A DNA stretch of 64,000 nucleotides from Archangium violaceum Cb vi76 (GTDB lineage Bacteria; Myxococcota; Myxococcia; Myxococcales; Myxococcaceae): the NCBI RefSeq assembly GCF_000733295.1, contig NZ_JPMI01000378.1:169584-233583 (forward strand), in the 5' to 3' direction. The translations under genes were made by a program, and so were the position numbers. Numbering within the stretch: the stretch's first letter is position 1; every line of letters begins with the position of its first letter. The notes under the pieces are model-generated. The model worked only from the letters and a program-made list of their open reading frames with translations, ran no database searches and had not been told where the DNA came from. This document shows positions 37,272-45,900 of the stretch, one piece after another.

Positions 37272-38363
37272 ATGGATGCCTTCACCTGGCGCTCGGAGAG
37301 CGGTGAGCCCGCACCATCGCGGCTCTCCCCCGTCGATGACCGGCTCACCGCGGATACCGCCCTGAAGCGGGTCCGCCGGGGTGAGCACCTGCTGTACACC
37401 GGGGACTTCCACAACGCGAAGCAGTTGCTCGGCGCCATGGGCCGCCGTCTTCCCCCGCCGCGTGCGGCACGCTCGCCCCTGGAGTCCTTCCGCGCCGAGC
37501 GCCGTGCGCGTCAGTTGGAGCACGAGACGCTCTCGCGCATCGTCGTGGCGCTGGACCGCTCCTACCGGTTGGAGCTGAAGCGCGCGCCCGACGTCGCCGA
37601 GGCCTGCCTCCAGGTGTGGGGCGAGCCCGACGCGGACAGGACCGTGGTCTCCCTCAAGACGCTGCTCGGCATGCTCGGGGCCGCGGAGTGGCGGCGCAAG
37701 GGCCTGGACGTGCCCGGGCTCCAGGGCAAGCTCCATCCCCACTACGGCGTCTACCTGCCCACGCGCACCGACTACGTCGAGCTGCTCAACTCCGTCACGG
37801 AGGTGCGCGGCAAGAAGGTGTTCGACGTGGGCACGGGCACCGGCGTGCTCTCGTTCCTGCTGCTCCAGCGCGGCGCGGCTTCCGCGACCGCGACCGATAT
37901 CGACTCGCGCGCGGTGGCCTGCGCCCGGGAGAACGCCGAGCGGCTGGGGCTGTCCAAGCGCTTCGAGGTGATGGAGGGAGACCTCTTCCCTCCCGGCAAG
38001 GCGGATCTCATCGTGAGCAATCCGCCGTGGCTCCCCGAGCCGCCGAAGAACCGCGTGGACCGTGCGGTGTTCGACGAGGAGAACCGCTTCCTGCGCGGCT
38101 TCCTCGAAGGACTGGCCGCACACCTCCACCCCGGGGGCGAGGGACTGCTGCTGCTCTCCGACCTCGCGGTGCTGCTCGAGCTGCGCGCCGCGGACTGGCT
38201 CGAGCAGGAACTCGCGCGGTGCGGGCTCGCCGTGAAGTGGAAGCGCTCGGCCCCGGCGCGCCACTCGAAGGCGAAGGACAAGTCCGACCCGCTCCACGCG
38301 GCGCGCTCCCGCGAAGTCACCACCCTCTACTGCCTGGTTCCCGCTCCGAAAGCCACGTCATGA
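37272..38363 (+). CDS. SAM-dependent methyltransferase (PrmA/HemK-like)
   Basis: A 363-aa protein with an N-terminal helical domain (about 1-160) and a class I methyltransferase domain: SAM-binding VFDVGTGTGVLSFLLL near 185-200, ATDIDSRAVACARENAE near 210-226 and the catalytic NPPWLPEPP near 250-258. The NPPW signature marks N6-adenine or N5-glutamine methyltransferases such as HemK/PrmC and RlmG. The substrate is not clear; the gene is translationally coupled to dapE by a 4-bp overlap and lies 9 bp after dapD, but a link to lysine synthesis is not evident. Confidence 0.85.
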   Translation: MDAFTWRSESGEPAPSRLSPVDDRLTADTALKRVRRGEHLLYTGDFHNAKQLLGAMGRRLPPPRAARSPLESFRAERRARQLEHETLSRIVVALDRSYRLELKRAPDVAEACLQVWGEPDADRTVVSLKTLLGMLGAAEWRRKGLDVPGLQGKLHPHYGVYLPTRTDYVELLNSVTEVRGKKVFDVGTGTGVLSFLLLQRGAASATATDIDSRAVACARENAERLGLSKRFEVMEGDLFPPGKADLIVSNPPWLPEPPKNRVDRAVFDEENRFLRGFLEGLAAHLHPGGEGLLLLSDLAVLLELRAADWLEQELARCGLAVKWKRSAPARHSKAKDKSDPLHAARSREVTTLYCLVPAPKATS

Positions 38364-39436
38364 GTGAGCTCGCCACGCGCCTCGCGCAATCCACCCTGGC
38401 CCTGTGCCGCATCCCGAGTCCCATTGGCGAGGAGCGAGCCCTCGCGGACCACGTGGAGCGCTGGGCCCACGCGCACTTCCCGCAACGCGAGGTGTTCCGG
38501 CTGGGGCACTCGCTGGTGCTGGGGAGCCTCCAGGACCCGAGGCCCACGGTGGCGCTCGTGGGGCACCTGGACACGGTGCCCGCGCATCCGAACGACCGCG
38601 AGCCACGAATCGAGGGCGAGCGCATCTTCGGCCTGGGCTCCTCGGACATGAAGGGCGGGCTGGCGGTGATGATGGCGCTGGCGGAGGACCTGCCGCGCGC
38701 CGAGCTGCCGGTGAATCTGGTGGTGGTGCTCTACGAGCGCGAGGAGGGTCCGTACCTGGAGAGCGGACTGGGGCCGCTGTTCGAGACGCGTCCGGAGCTG
38801 AAGCGGGTGAAGTTCGGCATCGCGATGGAGCCGACGGACGGGGTGGTGCAGGTGGGGTGCGTGGGGAGCCTGCACGTGACGCTGCGGTTCAAGGGGCGCA
38901 GCGCGCACTCGGCGAGGCCGTGGCAGGGGGAGAACGCCATCCACAAGGCGGGGCCGTTGCTGGCGCGTCTGCTGGAGTTGCCGAGGCGCGAGGTGATGTA
39001 CGGCGAGTTCGCCTTCTACGAGGTGATGAACATCACGAAGGCCTCGGGAGGGCGGGCGCGCAACGTGATACCGGAGGCGTTCGAGCTGAACCTGAACTAC
39101 CGCTTCGCGCCGGGGAAGACGGTGGAGCGGGCGCAGCAGGACGTGCGGGAACTGGTGGGGGACGCGGCGGAGGTGGAATTCACGGACCTGGCGCCGAGCG
39201 GCCGGGTGTGCGCGGACAACCCGCTGTTCCAGCAGCTCCTGAAGCTGACGGGGCTGCCGGCGGCGTCGAAGCAGGCGTGGACGGACGTGGCGCGTTTCTC
39301 CGAGTTCGGCGTGGACGCGGTGAACTTCGGGCCGGGCGAGACGGCGCAGGCCCACCAGGCCAACGAGTGCGCGCCGATTCCCGCGCTGGCCGTGGCGTAC
39401 GAGAAGCTGGCGACGTTCCTGAAGCAGGCGCGCTGA
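38360..39436 (+). CDS. dapE: Succinyl-diaminopimelate desuccinylase (M20 peptidase)
   Basis: The 358-aa enzyme removes succinate from N-succinyl-LL-diaminopimelate, the third step after DapD in the pathway. M20 metal ligands are visible: H69 with D71 (VGHLDTVP), D97 (SSDMKGG) and the acidic pair of YEREEGPY near 125-131; GRSAHSARPWQGENAIHKA is the dimerisation-domain signature. The start is ATG 38360, which overlaps the methyltransferase stop by 4 bp. The DapD/DapE pairing supports the substrate choice over other M20 peptidases. Confidence 0.9.
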   Translation: MSELATRLAQSTLALCRIPSPIGEERALADHVERWAHAHFPQREVFRLGHSLVLGSLQDPRPTVALVGHLDTVPAHPNDREPRIEGERIFGLGSSDMKGGLAVMMALAEDLPRAELPVNLVVVLYEREEGPYLESGLGPLFETRPELKRVKFGIAMEPTDGVVQVGCVGSLHVTLRFKGRSAHSARPWQGENAIHKAGPLLARLLELPRREVMYGEFAFYEVMNITKASGGRARNVIPEAFELNLNYRFAPGKTVERAQQDVRELVGDAAEVEFTDLAPSGRVCADNPLFQQLLKLTGLPAASKQAWTDVARFSEFGVDAVNFGPGETAQAHQANECAPIPALAVAYEKLATFLKQAR

Positions 39437-39464
39437 GCCGGTCTCCCCCCGCTTCGCCACCGCC

Positions 39465-41510
39465 TTACTCGGACGCTGAGCGGAAGTCCGGTTCGCCCGG
39501 GCAGTTGTCGAGCTTTGGAGCGGAGGTGTACGGAAGCATCCCGTACCTTGTTTCGACCTCCTTCGAGACCTCCTGGTAGCTGTTCTCGTAGACGCCGCTC
39601 AGGCCTTGCATCTCGGTCTCTCGCATGAAAGGCACCGGGTAGTTGATGTCGCTCTGGGGGTTCTCCAGGAAGCGAACAGTCATGAGGGCATTGCCTTCAT
39701 GAAGGGGTTTCAGCCAGAGCAGGGCCTCTCCACTGACTGGCCATGCAACCTGAGTGGCCTCGGTCTTGGGACTCCGCCCCTCCGAGACCGAGTAGCGCCC
39801 GTCCTGGCAGACCCAGTGCATCCAGTATTCTCTACTGAGTATGTACAGCGTCAGTCCATTCCGGGCCGAGGCCGGTGTCGCCGCATAGCGCACGCGCAGG
39901 AAGGGCCCATCCGGAAATGCCTCCGAGAGCTGTTCCCAAAGGCGCTCTTCCTGGCGCAGCCGCTTCGCTTCTTCTGCCCTGTCAGGACCGAAGTTCTGTG
40001 GCTCACCTTCGTAGTCCTCCGGACCAGCGCAGAAGACGCAGCGCTCAGGGCTCCGGTCGTAGATCAGGCAGGCGTTTTGTGGACCCTGTTTCGGCCTGGC
40101 CTGGTCGATCTCGGAGACCTTCAGCAACCTGGCTCGTGTGCGATCCCCGCGGCAGCCGAAGACATAGGTGAGCTCCATGGCCACATCGTCGAGTCGCCTG
40201 AGCTGCATCGCCGCGTGGGCCGCCACCTTGTACTGGTGGGCCTTCAGCGCGAAGGCCAGGAGCGCCTCCTGCGCCACGGCTCTTTCGAGGGACCTTTCCG
40301 GCGCTATCCGTACCGCCCCCATCATGAGCCGGACCGCCTGCCGTGAGTCCTCCGCCCGCATGTGCAACTTCAGGTGGCGCTCCAGCCGTTCCCGCTCCTC
40401 AGGCCAGGGCTTGAGCATGTTCGACCGCAGGTATCCGGTGAGCATACGTGGCTCGTCCAGCTCTGCCAGGGGGGGCGCCGTGTCACTCTCGTCCGTTGTA
40501 TCGGGGGGCGTGTCCGGGGGGTTGGTGCCGTCCTGCATGGCTTGCAGCTCGCCTCCATCCGATGGGAACTTCGAGGCACTTGCTCCTGGGAGAGGCTCCT
40601 GTCCGCTCGGGTCCGTGGGCCCCCCCGCGTCCTCTGGAGCGCGAGGTGAAGTAGCGCCGGGCTCGCGCAGATCCCCGTCGTCCACCCGCGCGACCCGGAG
40701 CCAATCCTTCCCGAGCTCCAGGATTCGGAGTGGCTCCCCCTTTTCCAGTGGCTGTCCGCTCGGAGCTTTTGGATCTGGGGTTTCGCGCAGCCCGTCGAGC
40801 ACACCATCCGAGATGTACTCCGGGTACATGTACCAGATATCGCCCACCGTCATTTCATCCGCATCTATCGGGCCCTGGCCAGGCCCGAGCTTCTCCGCCA
40901 TCTGCGTGAGGTCGAGGTCGGAGTGGAGGCGCTCCCTGCGGATGGCCGCCTGAATCGCCAGTGGCTCGACACGAGATGGGTCGAGTCTGGAGGCCAGCTC
41001 CATGTAGCGTGATGCACTCTCGACTTTCAGTGTGGCGAGGGCCTTCAGCCCCTCGTTCCAGGCCTCATCGAAGGTGAATGGCTGGGCGCGAAGATCGCTC
41101 TTGCGTACATAGCCTTCCAGCTCCGCGCTTCCGGTGTCCTCGGGTCTGGTTCGTGGAATGAAGATGAAGTCATCGCGGACGTTGGCCGCGTCGACATCGA
41201 TTCGTGTTCCGATGGGGAAGTGGTCCGTCCATGCGTAGGACTCAGGTCGCGGCTCGGAGTAGAGCCTGCCCCAGAGGGATGCCATGTAGAGCACACGCGG
41301 GGGTGGGGGACTCGTGGCTTCTGGGCGAGAGAGTGCTGGGGGCGCGGTTTCCGGGCTCTTGGACTTCGACGGGGACGCCTGTGGCAGCGGCTTGGCCCCG
41401 GAGCTTGCACGGTGAGCTCCGTATCCCATGCCCACCACCACCCCTATCGCCAGGGCGATCAGACCCACCTTCGTCTTCTTCAAACACACCCCCCGCAGAA
41501 AACCAGGCAC
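39465..41510 (-). CDS. Membrane-anchored SH3-like protein of unknown function
   Basis: A 681-aa protein with an N-terminal helix (VGLIALAIGVVVGMGYGA, about 16-33) that anchors it with the rest outside the cytoplasm, then a Pro/Ser/Lys-rich linker. An SH3-like segment (WGRLYSEP...IGTRIDVDAANV...GYVRKSDL, about 80-140) precedes TPR-like helices; a second SH3-like segment (GEPLRILELGKDWLRVARVDDG, about 260) follows, then Pro/Asp-rich linkers and a C-terminal domain with CLIYDRSPERCVFCAG and FLRVRYAATPASARNGL. It is divergent from the other SH3-like gene and the giant cassette. It may bind wall material or the cassette proteins. Confidence 0.7.
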   Translation of the reverse strand: MPGFLRGVCLKKTKVGLIALAIGVVVGMGYGAHRASSGAKPLPQASPSKSKSPETAPPALSRPEATSPPPPRVLYMASLWGRLYSEPRPESYAWTDHFPIGTRIDVDAANVRDDFIFIPRTRPEDTGSAELEGYVRKSDLRAQPFTFDEAWNEGLKALATLKVESASRYMELASRLDPSRVEPLAIQAAIRRERLHSDLDLTQMAEKLGPGQGPIDADEMTVGDIWYMYPEYISDGVLDGLRETPDPKAPSGQPLEKGEPLRILELGKDWLRVARVDDGDLREPGATSPRAPEDAGGPTDPSGQEPLPGASASKFPSDGGELQAMQDGTNPPDTPPDTTDESDTAPPLAELDEPRMLTGYLRSNMLKPWPEERERLERHLKLHMRAEDSRQAVRLMMGAVRIAPERSLERAVAQEALLAFALKAHQYKVAAHAAMQLRRLDDVAMELTYVFGCRGDRTRARLLKVSEIDQARPKQGPQNACLIYDRSPERCVFCAGPEDYEGEPQNFGPDRAEEAKRLRQEERLWEQLSEAFPDGPFLRVRYAATPASARNGLTLYILSREYWMHWVCQDGRYSVSEGRSPKTEATQVAWPVSGEALLWLKPLHEGNALMTVRFLENPQSDINYPVPFMRETEMQGLSGVYENSYQEVSKEVETRYGMLPYTSAPKLDNCPGEPDFRSASE

Positions 41511-41777
41511 AGCCTACCATGTGCCAGAGCCAGCTCGGGTGATGGTGCGGACCTCTGACGCACACGTGGAAATCCCGGTCATGCGCTTGTGAATCTGGCG
41601 AGCTCCCGGCCGTCCAGGTTCCCGAAACCGGTATCGATGGAGTCCAGGTACCATCTCATTGGAAAGTTCAATGATTCCAGTTGGTTGTGTTGGTCCAGAG
41701 CCAGCTCGCTCCGTGGACAACCTCCGAGTGCCCGTGACATCGTCTTCTTCCCACCAGCTGTTCCAGGATCATTGAAG

Positions 41778-42920
41778 ATGCAAACGCTTCTGCTCTCCCT
41801 GCTGCTGGCGACGGCTGCCGCCGACACCGAGGCGCAACGGGTCTACGTCCTCGGCTCCTCCCTCAACCTCCGGAAGGAGCCTTCCGCGGAAGCGGAGATC
41901 CTGGAGAAGCTCCAGATCGGAACGGAGTGCCGGGTCTCGGAGAAGCTCGAGGGCCAGTGGCTGAAGGTCCTCTGTGGCGAGAAGGCGGGCTACGCGTCCG
42001 CGTCCCTGCTGGGCCTGGAGAAGCCCTCGGCGGAGAAGCTCAAGGCCGAGGCGCAGGACACGAAGCTTCCGCTCAAGCAGCGAGAGGAGAGCGCGTTGCG
42101 TGCCTCGACCCTCTCCCCGGAGGACGCCGAGCTGCAGAAGCTGCTGGGGAACCTCTTCTTCGAGCGCAACCTCGAGCTGGCCGCTGGCATCAAGAAGCCG
42201 ACGATGCGCAGGACGTTCCAGCATACGTGCTTCAATCAGAGCGACAGCTCCTGCATTGGAGACGCCACCGGAGCCGCGGTGAAGGACGTGAAGGTCCGGG
42301 CCGAGACGAAGGGGAACCTGTTCGTGGTGGCCGTTGGAAACGCGGAGCGCGTGGTCGTCTATCGGGGCAGATACAAGATCAACAGGATGAACGAGCTGAC
42401 GGGAGAGGTGCTCGAACAGACCGGTTTCGCCACGACCCCGGTGCTGGAGAAGGCGCTCTTCTTTGGCCTCCAGCCGCGCCGTTCCGGCCAGTGGGACCTG
42501 TCCCTCGGACAATTTGCTCTGGACGAGGCTTCCCACTCCCTGTTGGACGTGCTTCCCAGGGAGTGGGCCGTGCTGGAGCAGAGTGCAGCGGGCTCGGGCC
42601 TTTGGAAGGCACAGTGGAACGATTGCTTGAAGAGGCCCTTCCTGTTGAAGTTTGCTCCAGACATCCACGGCCGGTGGTTTCTCGTCATCGAAACCGTGGG
42701 GGCTGATAATGCGTCGAAGTCGTACTGGGTAGCCGCGCTGTCAAAACAGGGTAGCGACCTCGAGTTGACGCTCGATGATTACTACGGAGGTACGAAGCGC
42801 GAGCTGTTCAAGCTTCCGCAAGGCCGTGGCGACATCGCCTACCTGGGGGACAAGGCGTATTCCTTCAAGCTCAACAGGTACGCCGAGGTGCATCACCCTT
42901 GCATTCAGGGTGGCCCGTAG
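41778..42920 (+). CDS. Secreted SH3-domain protein
   Basis: The 380-aa product has a signal peptide (MQTLLLSLLLATAAADTEAQ) followed by a bacterial SH3 domain (VYVLGSSLNLRKEPSAEAEILEKLQIGTE...CGEKAGYASASLLG, about 27-82), which typically binds peptidoglycan. A helical region (about 90-180) and a beta-rich C-terminal half (about 200-380) follow. ATG 41778 is the first start leading into a signal peptide; upstream in-frame ATGs would add 63 residues with no signal. It sits 24 bp before the 1641-aa gene and is likely in its operon. It might be an immunity or delivery partner. Confidence 0.8.
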   Translation: MQTLLLSLLLATAAADTEAQRVYVLGSSLNLRKEPSAEAEILEKLQIGTECRVSEKLEGQWLKVLCGEKAGYASASLLGLEKPSAEKLKAEAQDTKLPLKQREESALRASTLSPEDAELQKLLGNLFFERNLELAAGIKKPTMRRTFQHTCFNQSDSSCIGDATGAAVKDVKVRAETKGNLFVVAVGNAERVVVYRGRYKINRMNELTGEVLEQTGFATTPVLEKALFFGLQPRRSGQWDLSLGQFALDEASHSLLDVLPREWAVLEQSAAGSGLWKAQWNDCLKRPFLLKFAPDIHGRWFLVIETVGADNASKSYWVAALSKQGSDLELTLDDYYGGTKRELFKLPQGRGDIAYLGDKAYSFKLNRYAEVHHPCIQGGP

Positions 42921-42944
42921 AAGACTGAGTGACCTGGGGGGGAC

Positions 42945-45900
42945 ATGAGTCAGAACAGCAGATATTGGCCAGACTGGAAGTACGAGCTGCCGGACAAGCT
43001 GCTTGCGGCGCTGGATGAGTACCACATCCTCAAGGTTCCGCTTCTTGGACAGCACTATCCTAAAGGACCGTCGGATTGGTGCGGGCGAACGTCTTGCTCC
43101 ATGGCGTTCAACTACTACCAACTCGTACAGGGGGGCGATTTCGAGTCCAGGTTCATCACGCATTGGAATGGAGGGCAGCAAGGTCGTTTCGTGGACCTCC
43201 GCTACCCAGGTGGCCAGCGAGCCTTCCACACCAAGCCAGTGAATGGTCCTCCAGGTATCAATCTTGACGGATACGCGGTGTCCGACCCGGCCTACAAGGG
43301 AGGCGACGTTGCGGTGGTCGCTCCGCCGTCTGACTTCACGAAAGGGCAATTCAACGCATCCACCATCCTGGGCTTCTCCTTCGGCGTGGTGCTGCCCTAC
43401 GACCTGTCCAATCGGAAGGTGCAGGCGGCCCGGATCGCGAACACGCCTTCCCTCATCGAGTCGCATCTCGCGACCGTCCTCGAGGCTGTCTCCTCCAACA
43501 ACCCGGTCATCTTCTACTCCGGGTTTTCCATGCGCCGCAGCGCGCCGATCCACCTCATCCTCATTACCGGCTATGCCTACCTGAAGGATGATACGGGCCG
43601 GCACCTCTGGCTCGCGGTGGCGGATCCCGCCACCCATGAGACGAAGATCAAGGCGGGCATGTATTCGGTGCCATCGCCCAAGACGTCGCACGATCTGGAT
43701 GCGCTCGCCCAGCTCAGCGGAAAGCACGACATGATTCGTGTGATCTCCGGGAACTGGAATGAGGCCAAGGCCTCCTTGGTGTTGATCCGGGCCCGGAAGC
43801 TCTTCGAGGAGAACACCGTCAGCAGTGTTCGTGATGACCTGTACATGGATTACAACGGGCCCAACAAGGGTGGGGCCTTCATCTATTCACACCGCCAGAC
43901 TCCGGCTCCTCCTGAGTGCATCTTCACCAACGTCTCGTATTCCGCCGCCTACCCCATGGACGGACGGAAGGAGCGCTACCGCCCCGTCAACTGCTACGCG
44001 ATGACGGAGGAGGCCGCGAAGGGCCTCTTTCCCCTCGGCAGCCAGCGCAATCTCCATTCGGGTGTCCACCTGGAGCTCTCCAGCTTCTCGCGGGCACCTC
44101 CGCCACCTCCTCCCGAGAACACCGCCTCCTCCGCGGCTCCCGCGTCCGTCCCACAGGCTCAGCACAGGGAGGTGCGGTGCCTCGCACCGGGGTACGTCGT
44201 CGCCGTCCGGCTGGCGAACGCCCTTCCTGAATCCAAGCAGTCACCAGCCTCGGGGGATGCCGCCGCGAAGACGAGCGACGACGGGCAGGGGGCGAAGAAG
44301 GGGCTCGAAGCGAACGAGCTGTCCAGGGAGTTCGCGGGAAACCACAACTCCTTCATCCTGGTCCGCCACGACGTCGAGGAGTTCATCCCGAAGAAGCCGC
44401 AGGATCAGTCACAGGAGCAGACGCCCCAGCAGAAGCAGGAACCCAAGCGCTTCAGCTTCTACAGTCTCTACATGCACCTGGTTCCCCCGGACTGGAAGAA
44501 GGCGGGGACATACCAGGATGTGGCCTGGCTCAAGGTCCTCGCGCGCCGCGATGGCTCTCTGTCCGTGCTCGATCCCCGGCACGAGGCCTTCCAGCAGGTC
44601 CGGTGGCTCCAGGGCGCCTTGGAAGGTGCTGACTCCAAGGAGGAGATCGCCACGAAGAAGGGCGGCTCCTTCTCCACGATCGGCTCGGAGCTCTCCAAGC
44701 CCCAGACCTTCCAGCTGGGTGACGAGAAAGAGGGTTTCATCCGTGCTGTCTTCAAGCAGCCGGACCGCGATCTGAGCGAGCTTCACCAGTCGCTCATCGC
44801 GGGAGAGGTCGTCACCCTGTGCCATCCCTACCTCAAGGTCCGGGCGGGGGAACTGCTCGGCTATCTCGACGACAAGAGCGAGGCGGTGGGCCAGGGCTTC
44901 CTGCACTGGGAGGTCCTCGCGCCCAGTGAGCCGGGCCAGCTCAAGCAGTTCCTCCAGTTCGCGGAGGAGAAGCTCGGGCTGTCGAGCGGCGGCAAGCCCT
45001 TCTTCCAGCTCTTCGAGGAAAAGGAGCAGAACAACTACTTCGATCCTCCCGCCGCGCAGAGCGGCTCCGAGCGCACGGGCGAACTCGAGTCCCTGCTGAA
45101 GCTCGCGCCCGTGTTGGAACAACTGGGGGACGAGGAGAAGAAGCTGCTCGACGGTTTCAAGGACACCTACAACCAGGGGCTGCTCCGGAGGCTCCTGGGG
45201 TCCTCCCGGACAATGCCTTTCTATTCGCCTGGCTCCGAGGACAAGCCCGCGGAGGAGAAGGTCCTCGGCTATCCCGTCGACGTCCTTCTCGAGAACTACA
45301 AGAACTGCCTGCCCTCGGGCTCCTACAAGCTCCGGTTCACCTTCGACCCTCCGTCCCTCGCGCCGGTGGAGGTGGACTACGACGGACGGAAGACCCGCCT
45401 CCGCATCATCGTGCCCGCGATGGCGAGGAAGATCTTCGTGCAGCCCGTGACGCCTGGGAGCCTCTTCCTCCAGTCCGGAAGCGCTCCGGCCAAGGACGAG
45501 CGCCTGAAGAAGGATGTCGAGCACTTCAAGGCCTTGACCTCCGTGCGCTGGCGCAACGTCGTCCTGCGGCACCTCAATGAGTGGAGCCCCGACAACATCG
45601 TGAAGCAGGTGCTGGAGCACCTGAAGGCCCGCAAGCAGCTGGTGCTCGGCTCGGACGTCCTGGAAGCCACGGATGAGAAGGGCGCGAAGGAGATCATCCA
45701 GAAGTACGCGGACGCCATCGGCTGGTGGGCGAACAAGGAGAAGCCGGTGCTGGGTCCCCAGGGGAACGAGAAGCCCCTGTTCGCCGACAACCCGGACGGC
45801 GAGCAGCTCCCCAAGAACACCCTCCTCGACAACCCGCACCCGGTCACCTTCGCCTGGCTGCTGATGCTCCTGACGCGGCACAACTTCATCCAGTTCTCGG

